Source of the DNA: Tanypteryx hageni
Lineage: Eukaryota; Arthropoda; Insecta; Odonata; Petaluridae
Assembly: GCA_028673005.1 (NCBI GenBank)
Contig: CM054114.1
Span: 21,918,880-21,982,879, forward strand
Length of the DNA: 64,000 nt
Reading direction: 5' to 3'
Shown: one piece after another, positions 22,073 through 32,254 of the stretch
Layout of the letters: the number at the start of each line of letters is the position of its first letter
How positions within the stretch are numbered: the first letter of the stretch is position 1
Notes under the pieces: model-generated
Database searches by the model: none
What the model saw: only the letters and a program-made list of their open reading frames with translations
What the model was told of the DNA's origin: nothing
Program-made: the position numbers and the translations under genes

Positions 22073-23056
22073 CAGGCGACGCTCGATTTACGCCAATCCG
22101 ATTTTAACGCCATTTATAATGAACGTACAAATAACATCCTATTTGCGCCACCTTGCTCCTTTCTACGCCGCCTCTACATTTGAATGTTGCATTGTGGAGT
22201 CTAACGCGCATCCTATCGCTCGTCGTGAAAGTATACAATGTATACTATACATACTGTTACATTGTGAAGTCTCACGTTCATTTTCTTTCACCGCAAAAGT
22301 AGGGATAAGTGTACAGTAGGCAGTTTCACTGTTGTCGTCCTTCGTAGTGCTAACGTTTTCCATTTAGCTGTCGTTTACCTCTGTGATTTTAATTCTTAAT
22401 ATTCTTTAATATATCCCCTTGTGTTGAAAATGAGCTTCAAAAGAGTTAGCAGTGATTCTAACATGGGAAGGACGGACGTGAGAAAAGCTAGAAAGTCTCT
22501 TTCCTTAGAAATTAAAATAGAGGTTCTTAAAAGGTTTGAACGTGGTGAGAGAAACACTGACATTCGGAAAGAATTGGGACTTAATGGTTCTACAATAAGA
22601 ACAATTCGTGACTTTGAGTTTGGGAACGCTACTCCCTTAATTTATATGATTAGCACCAGCTCTTATGCCTTTTAACTGGTGGAGACATTTGGTCATAATT
22701 CTATGTACGCACGTGAGCGTAATTTTGGAACCCCTATATTACTATTTCGAATTTTTTCACAGGACAATCAACGTATAGAAAAGTTTTAAAACATCGCTTG
22801 CATGATAAATTTATAACGCGTTATTTGCATTGATAATATTCAAGGAATATTATTAAATAAAGCAAATTTATTACTGAATTTAGATCAGCATAAAGGAAGA
22901 TGTTACTGAGGTTTAAAATGTTTTGGTAGGAATGAATCTCACTATCCCTTATGGTAGGAGTCGCCATTGTGCATGATCAAATACTGCCGGAAAATAACTT
23001 TCGATTTACGCCATAATCCTCAGAACATATCTATGGCGTAAATCGAGCGTCGCCTG
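22073..23056 (+). mobile_element. Internally deleted pogo/Tigger element, 984 bp, TA TSD
   Basis: Inverted ends CAGGCGACGCTCGATTTACG (from 22073) and its complement ending at 23056 are perfect over at least 20 bp. They are flanked by TA on both sides (22071-22072, 23057-23058). The CAG start and TA duplication are as in pogo/Tigger elements. Only the N-terminal DNA-binding ORF is left inside; the catalytic DDE domain is absent. The element lies only 62 bp right of the 903-bp element. Confidence 0.85.
22430..22675 (+). CDS. pogo/CENP-B-type HTH protein, truncated transposase
   Basis: ATG at 22430 opens 81 codons to TAA. The first 26 residues are Ser/Arg/Lys-rich, then comes a CENP-B N-terminal helix-turn-helix: SLSLEIKIEVLKRFERGE, then a second and third helix ending LNGSTIRTIRD. 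This is the DNA-binding domain of Tigger/pogo transposases. After I-R-D the frame leaves the family and ends within 20 residues, with no DDE domain. If expressed, it could bind the ends of related elements without cutting. The HTH is intact, which is unusual for such a short derivative. The frame also opens at a GTG three codons upstream; the ATG is preferred. Confidence 0.75.
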   Translation: MSFKRVSSDSNMGRTDVRKARKSLSLEIKIEVLKRFERGERNTDIRKELGLNGSTIRTIRDFEFGNATPLIYMISTSSYAF

Positions 23057-23089
23057 TATCACTAGAACTTCTCGCAAGGAAATTTCAAA

Positions 23090-24085
23090 CTATTTTTCGA
23101 TCAACTTAGTCACCTACTAGACTTAATTCATAATTCTTCTTTCAAGTCCTATCATTATTGTCACTGGTGACTTTAATCGTAACCTATTGTACAACCATCT
23201 CACTAATGATTTTTTAATTAAATCCTGGCTGTAACTAACTCTAATCTAACTTGTGTAACAGACTGTGCTGAAATCTTATTGGATAACATTAACTAACTAT
23301 TCATTAGTCAGTATGACTCATATAATCTGATATATTTTACTACTACCCACTGCTTTCCTCCTGTCTTAATACTACTGCTCACACACCCCTTGCTTATATT
23401 ACAAACGCTACAGATTTAAATATGACCCACTTTATAAATTGTTGCAATTTTAATCATGGCATGATGTTTGCACTGCAGCCTCTCGAGAACCACTTGAAGT
23501 ATTTCTATAATATCTATTTCTTTAAATTAGAATTTCTCTTTAAGCTTATAGAATTTTGTAACTCAGCTAAACACAAAAGTTGGACCACTGAAGATGTAAA
23601 GAAATTATGTTAAGAATTTTGCTGTATTGGCAGACATCATCTGATACCACAGCAATCACAATTTTATTAAAAAAGTCAAGGGAACCCATAGTGATAACCG
23701 ATTATTAAATGCAAGTAATAAAATTAGGGAATCTTTGAAAATCATCACTGCCTGTAAAAACAAGCATCTTGGGATCCATTACCAACTATAATTAACACTT
23801 CTGGCAGACCTATTTCTGACCCTTCAAGCATTACAGGTTTTTTATGGAATATTTTGTTGTAGTTGCTAATAATTCTCCCTTGCCTTTGCCTAATGCTCAT
23901 TTATCTGTCCCAATCCATACCAAATCACTTTTTCTTCACTCATGTCAAGAAGCTGAGTTAAATTCCATCATGCATAAATTGGGCAATAAGTTTAGTGCTG
24001 GTCCTGATGAAATTCCAAGTACCATTATTGCACATTCTTTCAAATTTATAAAATATCCTTTGCTGTTCATTATCAATGAATAGCT
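23090..24085 (+). pseudogene. Degenerate non-LTR retrotransposon (endonuclease to RT start)
   Basis: Pieces in order: an endonuclease motif IVTGDFNRNL at about 23155-23190; a K-S-W-T-T-E-D-V-K-K-L-C segment (about 23577-23610), as in the EN-RT linker of Jockey/CR1-like elements; then a pre-RT segment SAGPDEIPSTII (about 23994-24030) equivalent to the S-S-x-G-x-D-x-(I/L)-P motif. Many stops and frameshifts. It breaks off before the RT catalytic core. Confidence 0.65.
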
Positions 24086-24685
24086 AAGATTAGCTAGGTT
24101 TCAATCAATGGCGTGCAGCCTGGGTAATTGGGTAATGTGCTGCATGCCCGCATGATATATGAAGAAACAAATATACATAATTATCATCAATTACTTAGAA
24201 CGAGAACTTAACCACAAAAGGAAATGAAATGTGTTGAATCACCATTAGTGAAATGCAAGAGGAGGGAGAGAATAATAAGGCGATGAGAGAGGATACAGGC
24301 TGTCATTCTTACAGATTACACTGCTAACTTGAGGAAAAGGGAGAAGCGGGTTAGGCAATGAGAGGGGAAAACTTAGCAAGGGCATGCAGCTATTTGTTCA
24401 GCGTTTGACCATGTTGAGATGTCGATGGAGGCAGAAGGCGAGTCATAATATGTAAACATTGGATCTTTCGTGTTCCAGCCTATAATAGTAGTGGAAAGAG
24501 GAGAGGCAAAGAAGGAGGCGAAAGAAATAGTATTATCCCCTCTGCTGTACATTGTATGACCGAAATACCATTTTTATCCTATATTTTGTCACCCATTGTT
24601 AAAATATTGAGAAAAAGTATGCTGATCATATTGGGGAAAAAGGTTCTTCCAAATCCCAGGTTAACAAAGGAATCCGATGAAGTTA
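24086..24685. other. Intergenic, nothing recognised
   Basis: Mixed-composition DNA without a supported gene. Short purine-rich patches at about 24250-24300 and 24480-24520. Confidence 0.5.
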
Positions 24686-24826
24686 TGACATGAATTTTAA
24701 AATAGTCATAGCTCAAGAGGCGGAAAAAACAAACAATATTCAAGCTTCGAAAAAGTATGATGTTCCTGAAGTAAATATACCTACATCTATGTACAATTTT
24801 CCAGACAAATGTAATGGAAACCCAAG
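24686..24826 (+). pseudogene. HTH fragment of a pogo/Tigger-like transposase, cut by gypsy insertion
   Basis: The frame reads MNFKIVIAQEAEKTNN then QASKKYDVPE, the F-K-x-x-V-x-x-x-A-E-x-x-x-N-x-x-A-S/A-x-x-(Y/F)-x-V helix-turn-helix seen at the start of several pogo-like and domesticated transposases. It loses homology after about 35 residues and runs into the gypsy LTR boundary at 24827. Confidence 0.5.
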
Positions 24827-25154
24827 TGAAGGGGTTTTTCCATACAGAAAACGAACGAAATGGATTTTGTGCTGTTTAATGATTAACAAACATTACAATA
24901 AGTAACTACGAAACGATAACAATCAATAGCAGTGGCAGATGCTGGCTGATACTCGTCCGGCGTGTCACGTTGACTCATCCGGACGCTGGCTGATATTCGT
25001 CCGGCGAAGACTCAGGCGGAAGTGGAAGTGGTAGTTCCTCGCCGGCGTACCTTCTCTTCTCTCTAACGCCCCTGGTGGCGTCACCGGGAACTGTGGAGAC
25101 AATTCCTAAGCGCTATGCGCCGCGAAGGCGTTAATGGCTATGACCGCTACATCA
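24827..25154 (-). repeat. Gypsy 3' LTR (proposed limits)
   Basis: On the minus strand it would start TGATGTAGCGG just after the purine tract AGAGGGG (25161-25155) and end AAAAACCCCTTCA at 24827, i.e. TG...CA, 328 bp. The last 19 bp recur exactly at 29123-29141 next to the primer site, as expected for LTR ends. Two copies of a CGTCCGG-containing motif lie inside. The start is less certain than the end. Confidence 0.6.
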
Positions 25155-25256
25155 CCCCTCTGGCAGTGCTTAAGGCTATCTGTAACAGATGGAATGATGG
25201 CAAAACAAGGAGAAATAAAGGTAACAAAATAATAATGCAGGTGAGGTAAGGGTGAA

Positions 25257-26364
25257 TTAGGTGGAAAAGTTCTGTAAATGTGCAGGAAGGTGAACTCTTC
25301 TCCCTGCCCGCGTCATCTGCTGTCCAGGCAGGGCTGGAAAATCCATTGCATCTCCTGGGCGGTTGAGCACGGTGTCTGCTGGTGACATCGTAGTGGCAGC
25401 TGGTGCATCATCCGCTGCGAGAAATGCTGGCTTGAGCCGATCAACCGAGACTCGCAACTCACGGCCACGGAGTCGCACCACGTAATTCTTCTCACCCCTC
25501 TGCAGGACTTCACATGGACGCTCTAAATGTTGGACGCTCACCATGTCGAGAAGCAGGCTTGGCACATAAATGCCCCATGCGCTGTCTCAGCTGCACGGCG
25601 TAATTTGTTTGCGTCACGAGGACCGGGCCAGCTGGCGGTGAAAAAAAATCACCAGGGAGCCGGAGTGTCTCTCCATACACCAATTCGGCAGACGTGCACC
25701 CAAGATCCTCCTTCCACGCAGCTCGGAATCCAGGCAGTATTGCCGGCACGACGTCCACCCAATCTGCCGTTTCATGACATCGGATGGCGGCTTTCAGTTG
25801 CCGATGGAGGCGTTCTACGAGCCCGTTGGCGGCTGGATGGTAGGCTGTTGTACGCAGATGTGTGGCGCCGGAGAGATCTACCAACTGCCGAAACAGCTGA
25901 CTTTCAAACTGACGTCCTTGGTCGGTAGTTACACGGAGCGGCATGCCAAACCGCGACATCCATTCGCGGAAGAAGGTTCTCGCCACCGTCTCTGCCGTGA
26001 TGTCTGCGATGGGGATAGCCTCCGGCCAACGGGTGAAGCGATCGACGCATGTCAGACAGTACTGGAAACCTCTGGAAACGGGCAAGGGGCCAACCAAGTC
26101 TAGGTGCACATGGTCGAATCTGCCTTCGGGAGTAGGGAAGGTGCCTACGGGTGATGAAACATGTCGCGTCACCTTGGACCGCTGGCAGGGGATACACGCC
26201 CTCGCCCACTCTCTGCAGTCCTTCTGCACTGCGGGCCAAACAAAACGTGTGGAGACGAGCCTAGCGGACGCCTTGACGCCGGGATGGGAAAGGTTATGCA
26301 CAGAATTAAAAACCTGCCGTCGCAGTGGGGCTGGCACAAACGGGCGAAAAGTGGAGGTGGACAC
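25257..26364 (-). pseudogene. Gypsy integrase with C-terminal GPY-like module (broken)
   Basis: Zinc-binding H-H-C-C region ([14 protein letters not shown] ... ACIPCQRSK); catalytic core with D in DLVGPL, D in [10 protein letters not shown] and E in [13 protein letters not shown]. The frame breaks again near 25555 and resumes in the overlapping frame ending at 25257, which holds GEKNYVVRLRGRE and VSVDRLKPAF, the end of a GPF/GPY-type module. It would insert the cDNA if intact. Confidence 0.85.
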
Positions 26365-28387
26365 ATCGCAATACAGTTCTACTTCCGAGTCGGGAAGGAG
26401 AAACCTTCCGGAGGACGAGGGAAGAATCCGATTGGAGCAATGCCTTTAGTTCGTCATCATCAGCCTGCGCCCTTGCTAGTGCTTCGTGACCGATCGCGGG
26501 TGTCAGTGAGTCTACGCGGGAGAGGGCGTCGGCGACGACGTTTTCACTCCCGGCGATATGGCGAATGTCCGTTGTGAATTGTGCTAAATAATTCAGGTGA
26601 CGGAATTGCCTCGGAGAGCACTTCTCCGGTTTCTGCCTGAAGGCAAAAGCTAACGGCTTGTGGTCTGTATAGACAATGAAATGACGGCCTTCGAGCATGT
26701 GTCGAAAGTGACGTACGGCCTCGTAAATGGCTAACAGCTCGCGATCGTAGGGGCTATAATGGCGTTGTGCGGAATTCAGCTTCCGGGAGAAAAAGGCTAG
26801 GGGTTGCCAACCTTGCGGGGTATGCTGCTGAAGAGCGGCGCCCAACGTGAAATCCGACGCGTCTGCGAACAACGCCAACGGAAGAGTGACGTCCGGGTGG
26901 TTGAGGAGGGTAGCAACGGCGAGGCTCTGTTTACAATTTTCGAACGCTAAATCTAAATCCGGTGTCCACTCTTTGGGTGTGTTCCCTTTAACTTGTCGGC
27001 CCTGTAAAACAGCGTGCAATGGTGCCTGAAGCGCGGCCGCGTGAGGGATGCACCTCCTGTAAAAATTTAACATACCGAGGAATCGCCGCAAGGTTTTTAC
27101 GTCACTCGGCTTGGGAAAATCGCGCAACGCGGTCACTTTCTCCTGAGGGGGCGCTACACCGTCCCCGGAAACCACGAAGCCTAAAAATGTCACTGTAGGG
27201 CGACCCAGGACGCATTTCGAGGTATTCATTAGTACACCGTACTCTCGTAGGCGCGTAAAGAGTTCTGCTAGGTGCCGTACATGCTCTTCCTCGGAGGTAG
27301 AGGCCACCAGCACATCGTCGAGGTACACAAAACAAAAATCCAATCCCCTTAATATCGCGTCCATAAATCGTTGAAAGGTTTGAGCCGCGTTACACAATCC
27401 AAAGTACATAAAGGGGAACTCAAACAAGCCAAAGGGAGTGGTAATAGCCGTTTTGTGGATATCGTCTGGATGAATAGGAATCTGCTGGTACACCCGAACG
27501 AGGTCGATTGTCGAGAAAACAGTCTTACCTACTAGATTGTGCGAGAAATCCTCCATATGGGGTACGAGGTAGCGGTCGGGCACCGTCCGCGCGTTCAGGG
27601 CGCGGTAATCACCGCAGGGGCGCCAACCGTCGCCTTTCTTTGGTACCATATGGAGGGGGGAAGACCAGCTACTCCCGGAGGGCCGTGCGGTGCCGGCGGC
27701 TAACATTGCTCGGAACTCACTCTTGGCAATGGCAAGCCTATCCGGGGCCAGGCGTCGTGGCTTGGAAGAGACGGGAGGACCGGCAGTCGTGCGGATGTGG
27801 TGCACCGTGGTGTGTTTCGGCTCCCTTGACGTTCCTGCAGGCCGCGTTATCTCGGGAAACTGCGAAAGAAGGGTATGGTATTTACCGCCGCCGGTTACGC
27901 ATTTGATGTGACCCATGGGGGCACGCGGGACCCTGCCGCCAACGTGGAGCGTGGTGATGCTGTCGAAAAGGCGTTGATTTTTCATATCGACGAGAAGACC
28001 GTAGAACCGGAGAAAATCCGCGCCGATGATTGGCTTGGAGACATCGGCGACCACGAAACGCCACGCGAATTCCCGCCGGAGGCCCAAATTGAGATTCACC
28101 ACTAACCAACCGTACGTGGAGATGACGCTGTTGTTCGCGGCGTAGAGTTCGTAATTGGACTTCGCCCTTGGTCCCCTCACTAACGTCCGAGGAAAGACGC
28201 AAAGATCGGACCCGGTGTCGATGAGATAGCGCGTCTTCGTTGGGATATCGGTCACGAAAAGGCGGCTTGACGACGGGCAGTAGTCGGTTGCCGCTTCTAC
28301 CGACCGCCCTCCGAGTTTTCCGCGACGTAGGAGCAGGGCTGAGTGCACTTTTGGGCCTTCGGACCGAACTTCCGATGGTACCAACAC
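26306..28387 (-). pseudogene. pol: Gypsy pol: protease, reverse transcriptase, RNase H
   Basis: One open frame of 693 codons. Meaningful pol begins about residue 28, in a frame shifted relative to gag. The protease has [11 protein letters not shown] (D-T-G near residue 57). The RT carries the DYRALN, PFGLFEF and [11 protein letters not shown] motifs. The RNase H has [27 protein letters not shown] and YTDHKPL. After [11 protein letters not shown] the frame is lost near 26400 and the integrase resumes in another frame, so a one-base indel separates RT/RH from integrase here. The Gag-Pol shift itself is normal for the family. Confidence 0.88.
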
Positions 28388-29027
28388 ACCTCCCTGTCTT
28401 GGCGATTGAGAGAGGGAGCTCTGCGGAAGTTTCCGCGTGGAGGGCTCTGGACCGTGGGCGCGCGCGTGGTGCAGCTCGGCTCACCGATAATGCGGCGACC
28501 TGCTGGCTCAACTCATCCATGCGTTTCACGAGAGCCTCGAGCGTGGAATCCGGAGACGAACTGGCCACCTGGTGTCTGGGCGTCACCTCGTGGATTCGAT
28601 CGGCGAGCTGTGCCACTCCATCCAAGTCCATCGCGTTCTGTGCGATGAGAATTGCCTGTAGATAGGTCGGCAATCGGCCCAGCCATAACGACCGCAGGAA
28701 ACTGTCGGGGACGGTAACGCCGGCGAGGCCACCCAGATGGCGAAGAAACTGCGATGGCTTCCGGTCGTGCTCCAAGAGTTGGCGTATATTTTGCTCCTGC
28801 GAGAGCGAGAGGCGCCGGATCAGTTCCTCCTTCAACTTCTCGTATTTGCCCGACGGCGGAGGGTTTGCAATTATGTCCTCCACCTCTAACGCGTACTTGG
28901 GCTCCAACTGGCTAACAACTTGCCAAAACTTTGTAGCGTCCTGAGTGATTCCACCCAAGAAAAATTGTCCCTCTAACTGTGTAAACCACAGGAGTGGCTT
29001 TTCGGGCCAGAACGGAGGCACGCGCAC
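28297..29027 (-). pseudogene. gag: Gypsy gag (frame-disrupted)
   Basis: The capsid-like part starts at about 29027 with PPFWPEKPLLWF, a common start of gypsy Gag in arthropods, and contains V-x-D-I-x-x-x-P-P and L-S-x-S-Q-E-Q-x-x-x-x-L. After the A-A-L-S region the frame must slip by one base within a CGCGCG run (about 28455-28460) to reach the zinc motif CX2HX9CX3C (about 28381-28330) and the stop at 28297. The slip may be an inactivating indel. The role is the nucleocapsid and capsid of the retrotransposon particle. Confidence 0.75.
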
Positions 29028-29102
29028 ACTTACACGATTGAATTAGTTCCTACTCTCTCCCTCCATTGCAAGTTTCACGATATCCGAACCACGTGGGCAC
29101 GC

Positions 29103-29121
29103 GATCACGTCGGGGTCACCA
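29103..29121 (-). promoter_or_regulatory. Gypsy primer binding site (tRNA-Trp type)
   Basis: TGGTGACCCCGACGTGATC on the minus strand, one base after the CA end of the residual 5' LTR. It is complementary to the 3' end of a tRNA ending CGGGGTCACCA; tRNA-Trp is the known primer in the CsRn1 clade. Confidence 0.7.
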
Positions 29122-29141
29122 CTGAAGGGGTTTTTCCATAC

Positions 29142-30324
29142 CAAAATGTTTTAATTTCTTTAAGGTATTTATGATAAAATATCTTGCTTAGGAGAATAAC
29201 TATCAAGAAATGGTGAAAATTAAAAATACTGTTTTCAATAAATATAACATATTTAGGTATAAACAGGAAAAGCACTAGCGCCCTGGGTACTGATCTAAGA
29301 TATCGCTTGGCAGCAGAAGGGCTTAAATGGAAAGGTGTAGGATGCTCTATAGTTCTATACTGTCTTAAAATCCCCTTATCTACTACAAACATTCACATTA
29401 TTAATCAATATGGGACCGTTTTCCAAGAAATAGGTTTTCCTGAAACGTGTTATTTTTTTTAAGCAACAGATATTTCGTTTTTTTAATAAAAGTTATTGGT
29501 ACTGCATACTGTTGTTTAACACCAGAATAACAGCTCTGTATTTATGTATGTAGTTTTTTTTACAAACTTTTAATGTTTACTTAAAGAACATTTAAAATGA
29601 TACATAATTTGTTTTTAAATAAAAACAAAACCACATTCATTTTTTTGCCAATATATTTTACTGAACTTGGGACTTAATCAGATAAGAAGGTCAGAGATAA
29701 TAAGATTTCGTTTAAGCAGAGAATTAGATTATTCAATCCCTTTAACATCAAATCAAAATCAGAAAATTCCAAGTCAAATATGTTGTTATTATATTTTTTT
29801 GCAGACTCTAAAGACAGTTTGTTTCTTTCATCGGTACGTTGTGCTTTATTAAAGTGAATTTATTTATATAAGAAAAAGAAAGACAAAAAAGAGAAAATAG
29901 TAGTTTGATCTAGCTGGCCTTTTTGTAGACATTCTCATTAAATTTCCATTAAATGCAATAAGTTTCAGTGGAAGATATAACTATGAGGTAACATTTCTAC
30001 GAGAAAAAAATAATACCAACATTATTCAATTGAGGATCAAATTAGAAGGCGTCCATAGTCTTCATTTTCTTGCAAGTGAACAAATTAAGTTTGTTCAACA
30101 ACTGTGATGAGAATTCGAAAGCGCGGTACCGAATAAATATTCGTTATTCATATCGTTGCAATGATTCAAGACTTTTACACTGTAGATGTCAGCACATAAA
30201 CGCATGGCGAACAAGTGAAGTCGGTTGATTACGAGGTTAAGATGAAGGGGAATATTGTTCTTCTTCATAGTTTTCTCTAAAATAGTGTGTAAATAAAAAA
30301 CCTGCATCTCAATTATTTTGTTGA
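29142..30324. other. mRpL40 upstream region
   Basis: AT-rich with no supported gene. It should contain the mRpL40 promoter. It begins abruptly at the residual LTR of the gypsy copy. Confidence 0.5.
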
Positions 30325-30365
30325 ATGATGACAGGCCTCGGGTTGTTGTCAGCTGCATTATCAAG
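30325..30365 (+). CDS. mRpL40: mRpL40 exon 1 (start codon, mitochondrial presequence)
   Basis: ATG ATG start at 30325; 13 codons plus two bases to donor gtatgt. The peptide is hydrophobic and hydroxylated with no acidic residues (MMTGLGLLSAALS, then R across the junction), as in a mitochondrial targeting sequence. Joined to exons 2-5 it gives a 207-aa protein, close to the 206 aa of the human orthologue. mRpL40 is a protein of the mitochondrial 39S subunit, near the central protuberance. Confidence 0.85.
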
Positions 30366-30440
30366 GTATGTCTTTATATATTCAACGTGTTTTCCTAATT
30401 ATTAGCATACGCAATAACGTGATCATTGTTGTATTTTCAG

Positions 30441-30542
30441 GGTGTCATTATTGTCGTCTTCTGTATCTTCTAACGTATCTGCATTTAGGAATATATCGCT
30501 GTCAATAAATCCTCTTCTTCTTCGGACTACTACATGTCTCTA
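30441..30542 (+). CDS. mRpL40: mRpL40 exon 2
   Basis: Acceptor gtattttcag, donor gtaaga. Continues the Ser/Arg/Leu-rich presequence (FRNISLSINPLLLRTTT) without acidic residues. The intron before it is 75 bp. A read-through frame exists from 30534 over the next intron, but splicing at gtaaga / atttttag keeps phase and removes sequence unlike the family. Confidence 0.82.
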
Positions 30543-30628
30543 GTAAGACTTAATATGATCTTTTATTCTAATTTTATGCGTTTTGTTGGTGAATTCGATG
30601 TGACGTATGAGAATCGTTTGATTTTTAG

Positions 30629-30799
30629 TGCTGAGCCATTGAAGAAGAAGAAAAAGATTGATCCACAAATTTTGAAACATCGAGAAGAAAGAAAAAAGAA
30701 GAGGTTGGAGAAACAGATTAGGAGATTGGAGAAGAATGCTAGGCAATTGAAACCTATCGAGGAGTTGGAAGTCCCATTGAAACTCATCGACGAAAGAGT
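30629..30799 (+). CDS. mRpL40: mRpL40 exon 3
   Basis: Starts at the family hallmark AEPLKKKKKIDPQI, then a basic helix (RLEKQIRRLEKNARQLKPIEEL) and PLKLIDERV. These match the EPLKKKKKVDP, R-x-L-E-K and P-I-E-(D/E) motifs of L40. The donor gtagga at 30800 is set by phase: two bases are carried to exon 4. Confidence 0.92.
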
Positions 30800-30878
30800 G
30801 TAGGAGTCGATGACCTATTAATTATATGGTTTTAAAATATTAGTTTTAATATTTATTTACAATATATCTTTCTTTTAG

Positions 30879-31077
30879 ATTGCGCACACGCCATTTACCA
30901 CCACTATCTGCAGAAGAGGAGGAGAATAGGGCATTGCTTTTCAAAGAGTGGGCAAAGTACAAACGTGAACAAAGATTGGAGGACATACAGATGATTGATC
31001 GTGTTGTGTTTTCCCAGCAAAAGGCCTTAGACGAATTGAGGAAAGAGTCGGAAGATCTTTATCAAACTGCAGTTCAG
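30879..31077 (+). CDS. mRpL40: mRpL40 exon 4
   Basis: Acceptor tatctttcttttag. Encodes LSAEEEENRALLFKEWAKYK then QQKALDELRKESEDLYQTAVQ, matching the E-E-x-x-R-R-A-L-L-x-K-x-W helix and Q-x-x-x-L-x-x-L-x-x-E-S of L40. It ends in phase 0 at donor gtacta. The protein still lacks the conserved C-terminal (N-L-x-P-F-E) block, which is found 32.7 kb downstream. Confidence 0.93.
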
Positions 31078-32254
31078 GTACTATTTTATTAATCAGGTCA
31101 CCATCTTCATCATTAGGCTCGAAAAAAGCTAGGTTTATGTTTCTTATTTCAGTGGTTTGATGATCATCGTCAATATATAGTGTAGAAAATCCTAGATATT
31201 AAATTATACAATTGAATAACCAACGGAAATAAATTTAAATGTCATTAGCCGAATTACTGCTCTTTGGTACATTCACGACGTTTTATGATCAAGGCATTCA
31301 TAATATCTCTCACTCTTGATCCTTGGTTTTTACTCGACTTTTTAAATAGAAATTTTTCTCAAATAAGGCAACGATTTCTGCAAAAGAACTGCAAATCATA
31401 TTATATTCCAAGAAATTAGATACAACTCCTTTTGTGAAGAAAGCACTGAAGTTGCATGCAAAACTGGTGTATGCAACAGTTAAGTTACATCCATCGTTAG
31501 TTCAACAACGTACATTACCTTTAGTAGCCACCAGCTTTTTTTTTGGTCACTATACTTTATTTGCTTCAAATAAATCTGCCAAGATATTTTAAAATGTAAT
31601 TTAAGAACATTTTACTCAGCAAAAACATATATAACTCGCTGAAAAATCCGTAATGGATGTTCTGAGGAAACCAATTGTCTCACGCATTAGGTATTTGCCT
31701 AATATTTCCAAATTTGTTTCACATGTAGTTGATTCTTGCATACAATACCATTTTATGGTATTTACTGTTACATCATTATTACTTAGGTTTGAAAAAGAGT
31801 ATTTTTTAATGGTAAAAATATATAGATAGTCCTTTTAAAGGCTGAATGTCAATCTAAAGTTTGAGAAAATATAAAATTTATTTGTTATCATTTAAACTGT
31901 TTGTAATGTATTTTCAGTATTTGTTTAGCCTAATTAAAATAACCCAAATTTCAGAACTTTGGAAAGTTTCCAGATGGTTCTATAACATTCTGGCCTTTAA
32001 GTTTATTGATTTAATAGAAGCACATTTCCTACTTTGTCCTGTTCTAAACTCATAATGCCCCATATAGTTGGAAGCATATTAGAGAAAATTTTCTTCAAAA
32101 TCACCCGAAGGGGTCTTTTCATTAAATCCATCATGATAATGATGAGCTTTTTAAGAAATATATGACATTGCTGCAAGTTTCATCTTGTCTGAATGATATT
32201 GAAGCTGTTAATGCATATTTATTTTTGCCCCTCGATCTTCACAATAATTTATTT
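31078..32254 (+). other. Intron stretch, nothing recognised
   Basis: AT-rich with short unsupported open frames. No repeat pair was noticed within the window. Confidence 0.5.

Larger units (their letters stand above)
24827..29141 (-). mobile_element. Ty3/gypsy retrotransposon, CsRn1-like, 4.3 kb, 5' LTR almost absent
   Basis: Minus-strand order: primer site, gag, protease, RT, RNase H, integrase, purine tract, 3' LTR. The primer site TGGTGACCCCGACGTGATC (29121-29103) matches the tRNA-Trp type used by CsRn1/Kabuki elements. The gag zinc motif is CX2HX9CX3C, also characteristic of that clade. Protease DTG, RT YLDD and integrase HHCC and DDE are all visible. GC-rich codon use stands out from the AT-rich surroundings, so insertion is fairly recent. 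The copy is inactive: at least one gag frame slip, two pol frameshifts and a 5' LTR reduced to 19 bp. Confidence 0.9.

Noticed and set aside
25527..28665. Plus-strand ORFs across the gypsy element
   Set aside because: GC-rich shadow frames opposite the pol and gag genes.
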